From Bacteroidales bacterium (lineage in GTDB: Bacteria > Bacteroidota > Bacteroidia > Bacteroidales > F082), in contig JAUXMV010000027.1 of the NCBI GenBank assembly GCA_030683155.1, positions 1-50,228 of the forward strand: 50,228 nt of DNA. Direction: 5' to 3'. Made by a program: the position numbers and the translations under genes. Of this stretch, positions 8,989 through 17,753 are shown one piece after another (within the stretch, counting starts at the first letter, position 1; every line of letters begins with the position of its first letter). The notes under the pieces are model-generated. The model ran no database searches, was not told the DNA's origin, and saw only the letters and a list, made by a program, of their open reading frames with translations.

Positions 8989-9438
8989 ATGGAAGTAATT
9001 CTTAAACAGGATGTAAACAATCTGGGTTTTACCCACGATATCATCACCGTAAAAGATGGTTACGCACGTAATTATCTCATCCCAAAAGGTTTGGCTATCA
9101 TTGCAAACGAAACCAATCGCAAAGTTCTGGCTGAACTTAAACGTCAGCAAGCTTTTAAAGCCGACAAAATCAAAAACGAAGCGGCAACCATTGCCAAAGC
9201 ACTCGAAGGCTTAAGTCTTCGCATTGCTGCCAAAGCCGGAGCTTCCGGAAAGATTTTTGGTTCGGTGAACGCGGTACAGATCTCAAATGCTATCAAGGAA
9301 GCTAAGAATATCGAAATCGATCGTAAGAAAATCCATCTTAACGAAGATTCAGTAAAAGAACTTGGAAACTACAAAGCCAAAATTAAACTTCATAAGGAAG
9401 TTCAGTTCGAAATCGACTTCGAAGTTTTTGCTGAATAG
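8989..9438 (+). CDS. rplI: 50S ribosomal protein bL9
   Basis: 149 residues. The N-terminal rRNA-binding domain shows MEVILKQDVNNLG and the signature KDGYARNYLIPKGLAI (about 22-37). A long connecting helix (about 40-75) leads to the C-terminal domain with GKIFGSV and ending VQFEIDFEVFAE. Length and architecture are normal for bL9. It is the last gene of the rpsF operon and is followed 22 nt later by an intrinsic terminator. Confidence 0.97.
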   Translation: MEVILKQDVNNLGFTHDIITVKDGYARNYLIPKGLAIIANETNRKVLAELKRQQAFKADKIKNEAATIAKALEGLSLRIAAKAGASGKIFGSVNAVQISNAIKEAKNIEIDRKKIHLNEDSVKELGNYKAKIKLHKEVQFEIDFEVFAE

Positions 9439-9460
9439 TATACAAAAAAAATGTAATTTT

Positions 9461-9494
9461 AAACCTGATTCTAACAATAGAATCAGGTTTTTTT
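9461..9494 (+). terminator. Intrinsic terminator of the rpsF-rplI operon
   Basis: A perfect 12-bp stem, AAACCTGATTCT (9461-9472) with AGAATCAGGTTT (9479-9490), a 6-nt loop, and a T tract reaching 9494. The next base, 9495, is the A of the following gene's ATG. Confidence 0.9.
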
Positions 9495-10268
9495 ATGCTT
9501 TCAAAAAACAGAATAAAGTATATCAACAGTCTAAAAATCAGCAAGTATCGTAAGCTTAATGCTGAATTTATTGTTGAAGGTACAAAGTTGACAACTGAAT
9601 TACTTCAAAGTAATTTTCAGACTTCAGGAATTTATGCCACCAAGGAGTGGCTTCAGGAAAACATATTGTTTTCGAAAAATATTGATTGTCAAGAGGTTGA
9701 CAGTAAAGAAATGACGCAGATTAGCAATCTGACAACGCCTCCAGGTGTTTTGGCAGTGGCTGGAATGCCGAAAATACCTTTTGAACCTTTGTCATTGGAA
9801 AGCAGATTTAGTTTAATGCTTGACGGAATTAATGATCCCGGAAACCTTGGAACAATCATTCGCACTGCCGACTGGTTTGGAGTTGATCAGATATTTTGCA
9901 GTCCCGACACAGTTGATACTTATCACCCGAAAGTGGTACAATCAACAATGGGTTCCATTTTTCGTGTTAAAGTTATTGAAACAGATTTGATTGATGTTTG
10001 TCGCGAAGCGAAGAAAATGCAAATTGATGTCTTCGGAGCTGTAATGAACGGACAGAATATCTATGAAATTAAACTTAAGAGAAACTCCTCGGTTCTAATC
10101 ATTGGAAGTGAATCTCATGGTATCCGGAATTATCTTTTGCCTTTTATAAATTTCCCGATAACCTTTCCAGCTTATTCTGCTCCAGGTAAGGAAAATAAAG
10201 CCGAATCGCTGAATGCATCAGTGGCATCAGCATTAATTCTGTCCGAATTCAGACGAAAAATGGATTAA
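9495..10268 (+). CDS. TrmH/SpoU-family RNA 2'-O-methyltransferase
   Basis: A 257-residue SPOUT methyltransferase using S-adenosylmethionine. The N-terminal substrate-binding region (SKNRIKYINSLKISKYRKL, then FIVEGTKL) is the usual rRNA/tRNA methylase start and fixes the ATG at 9495. The SPOUT domain carries LMLDGINDPGNLGTIIRTAD (about 110-129), then IIGSESHGI and ESLNASVASALILSEF near the C-terminus, which are SpoU motifs 1 to 3. The exact rRNA or tRNA target cannot be read from the sequence. The ATG directly touches the upstream terminator T tract, so expression needs either read-through or a promoter inside the rplI end. A weak TTG-N23-TAATTTTA (9428-9461) is one possibility. Confidence 0.9.
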   Translation: MLSKNRIKYINSLKISKYRKLNAEFIVEGTKLTTELLQSNFQTSGIYATKEWLQENILFSKNIDCQEVDSKEMTQISNLTTPPGVLAVAGMPKIPFEPLSLESRFSLMLDGINDPGNLGTIIRTADWFGVDQIFCSPDTVDTYHPKVVQSTMGSIFRVKVIETDLIDVCREAKKMQIDVFGAVMNGQNIYEIKLKRNSSVLIIGSESHGIRNYLLPFINFPITFPAYSAPGKENKAESLNASVASALILSEFRRKMD

Positions 10269-10304
10269 TGTATTCAAAAAGTTAGATATTTAGCCACTAT
10301 TGTG

Positions 10305-10312
10305 TAATTTTG
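10305..10312 (+). promoter_or_regulatory. Candidate -7 box for the NqrM-like gene
   Basis: TAATTTTG, a consensus match, 16 nt before the ATG at 10329. No clear TTG is present 19-21 nt further upstream. Confidence 0.4.
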
Positions 10313-10328
10313 CAAAAAAATATATATC

Positions 10329-10523
10329 ATGTATCTTAAATTGATTCTTCTCAGCATAATCATCATTGGACTTGCATTTGCAGGAATTGCCATTAAAATG
10401 TTTGTTTTAAAGAACGGCGAATTCAAAAAACAATGCAGCAGTGTTGATGCTAACGGGCAAAAGTTAGGTTGCGGTTGTGGCGGAGGCGAAAACAGCTGCG
10501 AAAGAAAATCATCGCATACCTGA
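10329..10523 (+). CDS. nqrM: NqrM-like Na+-NQR assembly protein (small, one membrane helix, four cysteines)
   Basis: A 64-residue protein with one N-terminal membrane helix (about 4-26) followed by a cysteine-rich tail: Cys36, Cys48, Cys50 and Cys57, i.e. C-x11-C-x-C-x6-C, then ERK. From memory, the DUF539/NqrM proteins that help insert the iron centre of Na+-NQR have an N-terminal helix and C-x11-C-x-C-x3-C followed by basic residues, so the layout fits closely. The last cysteine spacing is longer here, and the GGLG-type motif of proteobacterial NqrM is not present. Location supports the call: it ends 2 nt from the convergent apbE stop, next to the whole nqr operon. It could instead be an unrelated metal-binding membrane peptide. 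Confidence 0.6.
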   Translation: MYLKLILLSIIIIGLAFAGIAIKMFVLKNGEFKKQCSSVDANGQKLGCGCGGGENSCERKSSHT

Positions 10524-10525
10524 GG

Positions 10526-11530
10526 TTATTTCTCAATAAGCGCTTTCATGCCTTTAGTTGCATAGGTTTCATATGTATTATCTTCTGACCAATAGATAAA
10601 ATACGCTTCGACATCTGGTAAATTCTCCAGTAATTTTATTGACTTTTCGAGTCCCATCACCATTAAGGCAGTTGATAACGCATCAGCAAGTGCTGCATTA
10701 CCGGCTAGCGTAGTTACACTTAATAGATTATGATCTACCGGATAACCTGTTTTAGGGTCGATGGCATGTGAATAACGTTTTCCATCTTTTTCAAAGTATT
10801 TCCGATAACTTCCCGAAGTTGCCAAAGCTAGATTTTCCAGGGGTAAAGTGACTTCATACGTACGTTCATCTGTTTTTGATTCAGTTGGTGTTTCTATTGC
10901 AACAATCCAGTTTTTACCATCAGGTTTGCGGTTTCGTGCAATAATTTCTCCTCCAACATCAACAATGAAACTTTGTAAACCAAGTTTATCGAACATATCT
11001 GCTATAAGGTCAACTGAATAGCCCTGTGCAATAGCATTAAAATCAAAGCTCATTCTTGGGTCGTCCTTTACAATTCTTCCTCCTTCGAGCCTGACTTTTT
11101 TATAACCAACCAGATTTCTAAGACTATCAATTTGTTTTTGAGATAATTCCATTCTGTTTTTTCGATGGAAACCCCATGCTTGCGCAAGTGGTCCAATTGT
11201 GAAATCAAAGTAGCCGTTGGTGAGTGCACTTATTTCTTTGGAAAGAATGAAATTATAAAGAAATGTGGTGTCGAGCAGCACATTGGTATCTCCGCGGTTT
11301 ACTTTTGAGAGGATCGATTGATCAACCCAAAGCGAGACTGATTGATCAAATGATTGAAGCAATGAATCAACCATTGGTTGAAAATTTCGCTCCTGCACAT
11401 CATAATAAGTAATTGCATAATAGGTGCCTTGTGCCTCACCTGCAATGCTCATTTTTTTCGGACTTTGTTGTCCACCGCAGCCTGATATCAGAATTGCCAA
11501 AATTAGAACTGGAATGATTTGATTTTTCAT
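10526..11530 (-). CDS. apbE: FAD:protein FMN transferase ApbE (lipoprotein)
   Basis: Transfers FMN from FAD to a threonine of target proteins, here most likely NqrB and NqrC. The ATG at 11530 gives a 334-residue protein with a lipoprotein signal (LILAILISGC, acylated Cys near 18). An earlier ATG at 11554 would add eight residues before the signal and is less likely. Family motifs are MSFDFNAIAQGYSVDLIAD, VDVGGEI, LATSGSYRKYFEKDGKRYSH, IDPKTGYPV and DALSTALMVMG, which hold the FAD- and Mg-binding residues. The gene follows nqrF on the same strand, separated by a hairpin at 11562-11588. Confidence 0.95.
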   Translation of the reverse strand: MKNQIIPVLILAILISGCGGQQSPKKMSIAGEAQGTYYAITYYDVQERNFQPMVDSLLQSFDQSVSLWVDQSILSKVNRGDTNVLLDTTFLYNFILSKEISALTNGYFDFTIGPLAQAWGFHRKNRMELSQKQIDSLRNLVGYKKVRLEGGRIVKDDPRMSFDFNAIAQGYSVDLIADMFDKLGLQSFIVDVGGEIIARNRKPDGKNWIVAIETPTESKTDERTYEVTLPLENLALATSGSYRKYFEKDGKRYSHAIDPKTGYPVDHNLLSVTTLAGNAALADALSTALMVMGLEKSIKLLENLPDVEAYFIYWSEDNTYETYATKGMKALIEK

Positions 11531-11561
11531 TCTTGATTGGATTGAATGAGACAAAAATAAT

Positions 11562-11588
11562 AAAACCGGCCTTAAAAAGACCGGTTTT
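11562..11588 (-). terminator. Hairpin terminator or attenuator between nqrF and apbE
   Basis: Arms AAAACCGGCCTT (11562-11573) and AAGACCGGTTTT (11577-11588) pair with one mismatch around a 3-nt loop. Read on the minus strand, the stem is followed by a T-rich run. It lies after the nqrF stop (11615) and before the apbE start (11530), so it could end the nqr message or lower apbE expression. Confidence 0.7.
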
Positions 11589-11614
11589 GTTTTAGTAATT
11601 TAAAATCTTAGATG

Positions 11615-12877
11615 TTATCCTCCAAAGTCATCAAAGGCAATCATTTCATTTGGAACACCTAAATCATCAAGCATCTTGAAGATTGCAGCGTTCATCATGG
11701 GAGGCCCACAGAGATAGTATTCAATATCCTCTGGCTCAGGGTGTTGTTTGAGATAATTATCAAGAATTACCTGATGGATAAACCCAACCGGACCTGTCCA
11801 GTTATCTTCTGGCCTCGGCTCAGAAAGTGCGACATTGAACTTGAAATTTGGAAAATTCTTTTCTATATCCTCAAAATCTTCCATATAGAACAACTCTCTT
11901 CTTGAACGACCACCATACCAAAATGTAGTTTTGCGGTCAGTTTTTTCAGTATGGAAAAGATGGAAAAGATGTGAACGCATTGGAGCCATGCCAGCGCCTC
12001 CACCAATAAACATCATTTCGCGTTTTGTCGGTTTAATATGGAATTCGCCATAAGGGCCTGAAACCATTACTTTGTCACCGGGCTTACGTGAGAATATGAA
12101 GGAAGAGCAAATACCCGGATTTACTTTCATGAAACCGTTTGTTTTCCGATCCCAAGGCGGGGTTGCGATACGGATATTAAGCATCACAATATTGCCTTCA
12201 GCAGGATGGTTGGCCATGGAGTAAGCTCTGAAAATCTCTTCAGAATTTTTCATTTTCAAACTCCACATATTGAATTTATCCCATTCGTCTCTGTATTCTT
12301 CTTCTACATCGATATCTTTAGAGAAATCTACTTCAATTTTAGGAACGTCAATCTGAATATAGCCTCCGGATAAGAAATCCAGATTTTCACCCTCAGGAAG
12401 TTTTACAACAAACTCTTTGATGAAGGTGGCAACATTGTGATTTGACACCACTTCACATTCCCATTTCTTAATGCCAAATACTTCAGGTGGCACGCCGATT
12501 TTCATGTTTTCACGCACCTTTACCTGACATCCTAGCCGCCAGTTGGTTTGCTGTTCTTTTCTTGAAAAGTATCCCTTTTCTGTTGGAAGAATGCTTCCTC
12601 CACCTTCAAATACCTGACATTTACACATTGCACAGGTTCCACCGCCGCCACATGCTGAGGGCAGAAATATTTTGTTATTTGAAAGGGTTGTAAGCAGTGT
12701 AGAACCTGGATCTACCTCAAGTTCTTTCTCGTCATTGATAGTAATTTTGACTTTGCCCTGTGGGGTAAGCTTTTTACGTGCATAAAGCAGCAGGCCTACC
12801 AACAGCATAATCACTGTAAGAAAGAACACAATACTTATGAGTATTACAGTTCCTGTTCCTGTTAATAGCAGCGTCAT
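11615..12877 (-). CDS. nqrF: Na+-translocating NADH:quinone reductase subunit F
   Basis: The NADH-oxidising subunit (420 aa). One N-terminal membrane helix (about 10-33) precedes a plant-type ferredoxin domain with [2Fe-2S] ligands Cys76, Cys82, Cys85 and Cys117. The FAD-binding domain follows with RAYSMANHP (about 218), then the NADH domain with [14 protein letters not shown] and YLCGPPMMN, ending in FDDFGG. All expected cofactor motifs are intact and the length is close to the usual 408. It is the last subunit gene of the nqrABCDEF operon and passes electrons from NADH via FAD to the cluster. Confidence 0.97.
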   Translation of the reverse strand: MTLLLTGTGTVILISIVFFLTVIMLLVGLLLYARKKLTPQGKVKITINDEKELEVDPGSTLLTTLSNNKIFLPSACGGGGTCAMCKCQVFEGGGSILPTEKGYFSRKEQQTNWRLGCQVKVRENMKIGVPPEVFGIKKWECEVVSNHNVATFIKEFVVKLPEGENLDFLSGGYIQIDVPKIEVDFSKDIDVEEEYRDEWDKFNMWSLKMKNSEEIFRAYSMANHPAEGNIVMLNIRIATPPWDRKTNGFMKVNPGICSSFIFSRKPGDKVMVSGPYGEFHIKPTKREMMFIGGGAGMAPMRSHLFHLFHTEKTDRKTTFWYGGRSRRELFYMEDFEDIEKNFPNFKFNVALSEPRPEDNWTGPVGFIHQVILDNYLKQHPEPEDIEYYLCGPPMMNAAIFKMLDDLGVPNEMIAFDDFGG

Positions 12878-12906
12878 TGTTTCAGATGATTATATTCAAC
12901 ATTAAT

Positions 12907-13524
12907 TTACAATTTTATACCCAGGAAGCTCATGAAAGCAATGCCCATGAGTCCGGTAATAATAAAGGTGATACCAAGGCCGCGCAGAGGTCCCGGTACA
13001 TTGGAGTAACGAATTTTTTCGCGGATTGCAGCAATACCAACGATCGCTAAAAACCAACCTATCCCTGAACCAAGTCCAAAACTTGTTGCCTGTGCAATAC
13101 TTTGATATTCACGTTCCTGCATGAAGAGCGAACCACCTAATATGGCACAGTTTACAGCGATAAGCGGAAGAAATATACCAAGTGAAGAATAAAGGGCAGG
13201 GCTGAACTTCTCGATGACCATTTCAACAAGTTGCACCATAGATGCAATGATGGCGATGAAAAGTATAAAACTCAGGAAGCTAAGATCGACATCTGAGAAA
13301 CTCTTGTCAAGCCAAACCAAAGCTCCTGGTCTTAGTATGTATTCATTTAGCAGGTAATCTACAGGGACTGTTATGCCCAACACGAAAATTACTGCGATAC
13401 CAAGCCCGACTGAAGTCTGAACGGTTTTGGATACTGCCAGATAGGAACACATTCCCAGGAAGTAGGCGAAAACCATGTTGTCAACAAAAATGGACTTGAC
13501 AAATATGTTAAAAAGCTCTTGCAT
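12907..13524 (-). CDS. nqrE: Na+-translocating NADH:quinone reductase subunit E
   Basis: A 205-residue integral membrane subunit, six helices expected. It opens MQELFNIFVKSIFVDNMVFA with the family segment AYFLGMCSYLAVSKTV and the conserved FLPLIAVNCAILGGSLF in the middle. NqrE pairs with NqrD in the membrane core of the sodium pump, where cysteines of both subunits coordinate an intramembrane iron centre. Here Cys26 (LGMCSYLA) and Cys126 in the NCAILGG segment are candidate ligands. It lies 20 nt downstream of nqrD and 29 nt upstream of nqrF, in operon order. Confidence 0.96.
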   Translation of the reverse strand: MQELFNIFVKSIFVDNMVFAYFLGMCSYLAVSKTVQTSVGLGIAVIFVLGITVPVDYLLNEYILRPGALVWLDKSFSDVDLSFLSFILFIAIIASMVQLVEMVIEKFSPALYSSLGIFLPLIAVNCAILGGSLFMQEREYQSIAQATSFGLGSGIGWFLAIVGIAAIREKIRYSNVPGPLRGLGITFIITGLMGIAFMSFLGIKL

Positions 13525-13544
13525 GGTGTTTAAATTTATGTGTT

Positions 13545-14201
13545 TTAGTTCTCTTCAATCAGTTGTGGGTTCTTTGCTCTTTGTATCCAAATGATGATTC
13601 CAACAATAATCAAGGCCATTGGAGGAAGAATCATAAATCCGTTGTTTCTGTAACCAAAATCATAAAAAGACTCTGGAATAACATGGAAGCCCCAAATTGT
13701 GCCTGAGCCAAAAAGCTCACGCGTGAAGCCTACAATAAGTAATATTGCTCCATAACCAAATCCATTGCCCAAACCATCAAGAAATGATGGCCATGGCTTG
13801 TTGCTCATTGCGAAAGCTTCGAGGCGGCCCATAATGATGCAATTGGTAATAATAAGTCCAACAAAAACGGATAACTGTTTGCTGACATCAAAAACAAAGG
13901 CTTTCAATACCTGATCAACCAATATAACCAAAGATGCAATAACAACCAACTGAACAATAATTCTTATACGAGGTGGTATTCCGTTTCTCATCAATGAAAT
14001 AATGACATTTGAAAACGCAATAACTACGATAACCGACAGAGCCATTACAAATGACGGTTTTATTTTTGCTGTTACAGCCAAAGCTGAACATATTCCCAAC
14101 ACCTGAACTGTGATAGGATTATCGATATTCAGGGGATTGGTCAGCAACTTTCTGTTTTTAGCTGAGAACAATGGTTCTTTTTCCTGTTTAACTGCACTCA
14201 T
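13545..14201 (-). CDS. nqrD: Na+-translocating NADH:quinone reductase subunit D
   Basis: A 218-residue membrane protein, homologous to NqrE. An N-terminal cytosolic stretch with NPLNIDNPITVQVLGICSAL leads to about six helices. LIITNCIIMGRLEAFAM carries the conserved cysteine facing the intramembrane iron site, with the partner Cys in LGICSAL. Length is normal (about 210). Its start overlaps closely with the end of nqrC (2-nt gap), implying translational coupling. Confidence 0.96.
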   Translation of the reverse strand: MSAVKQEKEPLFSAKNRKLLTNPLNIDNPITVQVLGICSALAVTAKIKPSFVMALSVIVVIAFSNVIISLMRNGIPPRIRIIVQLVVIASLVILVDQVLKAFVFDVSKQLSVFVGLIITNCIIMGRLEAFAMSNKPWPSFLDGLGNGFGYGAILLIVGFTRELFGSGTIWGFHVIPESFYDFGYRNNGFMILPPMALIIVGIIIWIQRAKNPQLIEEN

Positions 14202-14203
14202 GA

Positions 14204-14941
14204 CTATCCTTGTTTTTTGAAAAAAGGTTCATAACTTTCCAAAACATTTTGGAGCATATCGCCTACACCATTAGATGTAATTGTTCCTCCCGAAATAGCA
14301 TCTACCAAATGTGACTGTCTGTTGGCAGGCATGTTTACAACTCCACCTTTGATGACTCCGATTGAAACAAAATTTCCATTTTCATCAAAAATGGTTTTGC
14401 CCGGGAATTGATCTTCAAATATCGGGGTTTCTATTTCAGCACCAAGACCGGGGGTTTCAGACTTATGTCCAAAAGCAACTCCAACAACAGTTTTGAAATC
14501 ATCTTTAAGGGCAATATTTCCCCAAACAGGTCCCCAGAGGCCAACGCCACGCAAAGGAATGATATAGATTTTTTCACCGTTTTTACTTACTACATATAAA
14601 GGTAGTTGAAAAGGCCGGCTCACCGACTTTTTGTACAACTCTTCCTTTAGATTGACTTTAAAAGCGCTTGAGTTTTCTTTTCCTTCACCTTCGAAATCAT
14701 CAACAATATTGCCTTCGTTGTCAATCACGATCATATTGGTAACACTTTTATTGAACATTTCGATGGCATTCTTGGCGTCAACTCCTTCGAAGCCAGCCGC
14801 AGTAAGAATACTTTGCATCTTATCGACGGCCTCATTCCGCTGTTGCAAAGGCTTCAGCAAAGTAGCAGCTGCCGACAGAATGGCTGCAACCAGGATGACC
14901 ATGATGCCGGCGTACCTGTAAATATATGCATTGCTATACAT
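14204..14941 (-). CDS. nqrC: Na+-translocating NADH:quinone reductase subunit C (covalent FMN)
   Basis: A 245-residue subunit with one N-terminal membrane helix (about 9-28) and a periplasmic FMN-binding domain. The covalent flavin motif is DAISGGTITS with Thr220 as the expected attachment residue. The common form is SGAT, so Ala is replaced by Gly here. Other family segments are PLRGVGLWGPVWG and HKSETPGLGAEI. ApbE, encoded downstream, should load the FMN. It lies between nqrB (29 nt upstream) and nqrD (2 nt downstream). Confidence 0.96.
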   Translation of the reverse strand: MYSNAYIYRYAGIMVILVAAILSAAATLLKPLQQRNEAVDKMQSILTAAGFEGVDAKNAIEMFNKSVTNMIVIDNEGNIVDDFEGEGKENSSAFKVNLKEELYKKSVSRPFQLPLYVVSKNGEKIYIIPLRGVGLWGPVWGNIALKDDFKTVVGVAFGHKSETPGLGAEIETPIFEDQFPGKTIFDENGNFVSIGVIKGGVVNMPANRQSHLVDAISGGTITSNGVGDMLQNVLESYEPFFKKQG

Positions 14942-14970
14942 GATGGTATTTTTTTATTCCTTTATTCATT

Positions 14971-16119
14971 TTATGCTTTAACGGCCAGTTTGGCTCTTTT
15001 AAGACGCTTTTGAATATTGCCTTGCAGAACGTAATGATCAATAAGTGGGGCAAAAACGTTCATGAGAAGAATAGCCAGCATCATTCCTTCAGGATAAGCA
15101 GGGTTAAATACACGAATTAAAACTGCAATCATTCCTATAAGGACACCGTAATAAATTTTTCCTTTTGCGGTTTGTGAAGCTGAAACAGGATCAGTTGCCA
15201 TATAAACTGTTCCGAAAGCAAACCCGCCCATAATAAGGTGCTGATAAGCAGGAATGTTCATATAGGCATTTGCACCCCAAAGATTGAAAAGTAATCCCAT
15301 ACCCAAACCTCCGGCAATGACTGAAAGCATGATTCTGGCACTGCCAATTCCTGTTGCTATCAGAACAATGGCTCCAAGAATTATTGCAAGCGTGGAAGTT
15401 TCACCAATACTACCGGGAATAGTGCCCAAAAACATGGACCAGTCTGAAGGTAGTTTGTCAACGTCTAGCACCAAAAGGTGTCCAAGTGGCGTTGCTCCGG
15501 AATAGGCATCTGCTTTTTCGGCAATCCAGACCTTATCACCTGACATTTCGCTTGGATAGGCAAAAAACAGGAATGCACGTGCTGTAAGTGCCGGGTTAAG
15601 GATGTTCATTCCTGTGCCGCCAAAAACTTCTTTTCCAATGATTACTGCAAAGGCTGTTGCAACTGCAACCATCCAAAGCGGCACATCAGGAGGCATGACA
15701 AGCGGAATAAGCATCCCGGAAACCAGAAAGCCTTCGTTTACTTCGTGATGACGTGATTGTGCAAATGCAAACTCAATTGCCAAACCAACAACATAAGAAA
15801 CGATAACTATCGGCAGCACTTTTATGAGGCCAAAACTAAACATTGGCCAAAAATCATAGGGCATGCCCAAAGATAAAAAGTGTTGATAGCCCACATTCCA
15901 TATTCCGAAAATCAACGGTGGAAGGAGCGCAAGCACTACAATAATCATGGTGCGCTTCATGTCGATAGCATCTCGAATATGGGCACCGGAAGTTGTTACT
16001 TTATTTGGAACAAACAAAAACGTTTCGAATGCATCAAAAGTTGAATGCAGTTTTTCGAACTTTCCGCCTTTTACAAAATGCGGCTTTTGTTTATCAAGAA
16101 AATCCCTTAAAACCTTCAT
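14971..16119 (-). CDS. nqrB: Na+-translocating NADH:quinone reductase subunit B (covalent FMN, channel subunit)
   Basis: A 382-residue membrane subunit with about ten helices that carries the sodium path. The FMN attachment motif is AYSGATPLG, Thr210 being the flavin-linked residue. Other conserved parts are IGKEVFGGTGMNILNPALTARAF in the middle and FGTVYMATDPVSA in the C-terminal half. Length is slightly below the proteobacterial 410-415 but typical for Bacteroidota as far as I recall. It lies 29 nt downstream of nqrA. ApbE is the expected flavinyl transferase. Confidence 0.97.
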   Translation of the reverse strand: MKVLRDFLDKQKPHFVKGGKFEKLHSTFDAFETFLFVPNKVTTSGAHIRDAIDMKRTMIIVVLALLPPLIFGIWNVGYQHFLSLGMPYDFWPMFSFGLIKVLPIVIVSYVVGLAIEFAFAQSRHHEVNEGFLVSGMLIPLVMPPDVPLWMVAVATAFAVIIGKEVFGGTGMNILNPALTARAFLFFAYPSEMSGDKVWIAEKADAYSGATPLGHLLVLDVDKLPSDWSMFLGTIPGSIGETSTLAIILGAIVLIATGIGSARIMLSVIAGGLGMGLLFNLWGANAYMNIPAYQHLIMGGFAFGTVYMATDPVSASQTAKGKIYYGVLIGMIAVLIRVFNPAYPEGMMLAILLMNVFAPLIDHYVLQGNIQKRLKRAKLAVKA

Positions 16120-16148
16120 TTGTCTGAATGTATTGATTTTTTTGATTA

Positions 16149-17498
16149 TTAGCTCATTTCTTTTCTGATCAGATCGAGGCCCTTGCGAACCAACACCTGA
16201 ATTTCAGTTTTGGATGTGTCAACTACTTCACATAAAGCAAAATCTTCTTCATCCACCTCATAAATTCCCAGATTTTCCATCAGGTCAATGTCTTCAACCA
16301 TGATGGCTTTAAGAAGTTGCATCGGATAGATATCGAAAGGAAATACTTTTTCGTATTGCCCGGTCATTACAAAAGCTCTTTCTCCACCATGATAATTGGT
16401 GTCGAGCCTGTATTTTCTGTTTTTGAAAAGAAATGCAGGGTACGAGCGGGAAACACTGAATTTATCAAATCCAGGAAGGCCCCATCCAAGAAACTCAAAA
16501 TAATCTCCTTCAGGGATCACAGTTACATGCGTGTTGTAAAATCCTGCAAAACCATCTAAATCCACCTTTTTACCTGTGAGCACATTGCCACTGATATAGC
16601 GTTTAGTTACATCGGTTGTATTATTTTTTACAAGGGCTTCAATGTTTACGCCTATTTTGGTTTTAAAATATGCCGGACGAAGCACCTCTGATCCTGTAAG
16701 GGCTATGATTCGCTCTGCATCAAATTTTCCCTCAATAAACAAACGTCCGATGGTTAATACGTCCTGTGGGTATAGGTACCAAACTACATCTCCTTTGTTT
16801 ATTGGATCAAGGCGGCTGATCTGAACTCCGACATTGCCGGCAGGGTGCGGCCCTGAAAACTCATTTATCTGAACTCTTTTTGAGTTTGTGAAAACCTTTG
16901 AATGCGTGGCATTGGCATCAATATTCAAATGAATTTTACCCGAAGTCAATTGACTCAAGGCATCAAGGCCTTTTTGAAATGCATCACCTTGTCCATGAAC
17001 GATGAGGTCATTGTCTGGTGCAAGCGGCGAAGTGTCGAAAGTTGAAATAAAGATAGCTTTTGGATCATCGGCCGGATTTGCAATCACAGAATAGGGTCGC
17101 TGACGGATAAATGGCCATACACCGCTTTGAAGAAGTTTCGCTACAATATCTTCTCTTTTCAACTTCAATGGATCGGCTGCCCCAAAGTCAATGCTTTCGT
17201 CTTTGCCATCAGATTCAATCTTGATTTCAAGCAAAACACGCTTTGCACCACGCTTGATTTCTCTTACTTTTCCGCTTACGGGAGACGTAAAAGTGATGTT
17301 TTCACGATGCTTGTCGCTAAAAAGTGGGCTTCCAGCTTTTACCGAATCACCCTCTTTGACAAGGATTTTTGGGAAAACACCAACGAAGTCGGTGGGTTTG
17401 ATGGCATACTGATCTGTCGAAAGTTCTTTAATGGTTTTCTCGGCTTCTCCTACCAAATTGATATTCAAGCCTTTTTTGATTTTGATAACGTTTGACAT
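16149..17498 (-). CDS. nqrA: Na+-translocating NADH:quinone reductase subunit A
   Basis: A 449-residue, mainly cytosolic subunit implicated in quinone binding. It opens with IKIKKGLNINLVGEAEK and has the biotinyl/lipoyl-like fold near the N-terminus (DKHRENITFTSPVSGKV, about 63-79). The conserved GPHPAGNVGVQISRLDPIN lies at about 220. Length matches the family (about 446). It is the first gene of the nqrABCDEF operon, with a candidate promoter box at 17537-17544 giving a leader of roughly 30 nt. Confidence 0.97.
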   Translation of the reverse strand: MSNVIKIKKGLNINLVGEAEKTIKELSTDQYAIKPTDFVGVFPKILVKEGDSVKAGSPLFSDKHRENITFTSPVSGKVREIKRGAKRVLLEIKIESDGKDESIDFGAADPLKLKREDIVAKLLQSGVWPFIRQRPYSVIANPADDPKAIFISTFDTSPLAPDNDLIVHGQGDAFQKGLDALSQLTSGKIHLNIDANATHSKVFTNSKRVQINEFSGPHPAGNVGVQISRLDPINKGDVVWYLYPQDVLTIGRLFIEGKFDAERIIALTGSEVLRPAYFKTKIGVNIEALVKNNTTDVTKRYISGNVLTGKKVDLDGFAGFYNTHVTVIPEGDYFEFLGWGLPGFDKFSVSRSYPAFLFKNRKYRLDTNYHGGERAFVMTGQYEKVFPFDIYPMQLLKAIMVEDIDLMENLGIYEVDEEDFALCEVVDTSKTEIQVLVRKGLDLIRKEMS

Positions 17499-17536
17499 AT
17501 CTACCTTGATAAATATTTAAATGTTTTGCAAAGAAA

Positions 17537-17544
17537 CAAATTTA
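17537..17544 (-). promoter_or_regulatory. Candidate -7 box of the nqr operon promoter
   Basis: Reads TAAATTTG on the minus strand, a TAnnTTTG match about 40 nt before nqrA. A TTG lies 26 nt upstream of it, longer than the usual 19-21 nt spacing. Confidence 0.4.
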
Positions 17545-17686
17545 CTTTCTGTTATCCGACCTGTTTTTAACAAAAAATGATAACATTTAAGACATTTTTA
17601 TCAAACAATTTATTGATATAGATCAATTATACAACATATGCGCTAAAAATGTGTTTATCTGCATGAGTCAAAGTTAAAAATTACGA

Positions 17687-17694
17687 TACTTTTG
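17687..17694 (+). promoter_or_regulatory. Candidate -7 box of the T9SS plug-domain gene
   Basis: TACTTTTG matches the -7 consensus. A start site near 17701 would leave about 50 nt of leader before the ATG at 17754. The -33 element is not recognisable. Confidence 0.4.
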
Positions 17695-17753
17695 TTAATA
17701 CAATCCGCTTGTCTCAAAGATGGGTTTTTGTTAACAAATTAACAAGCTATTTT

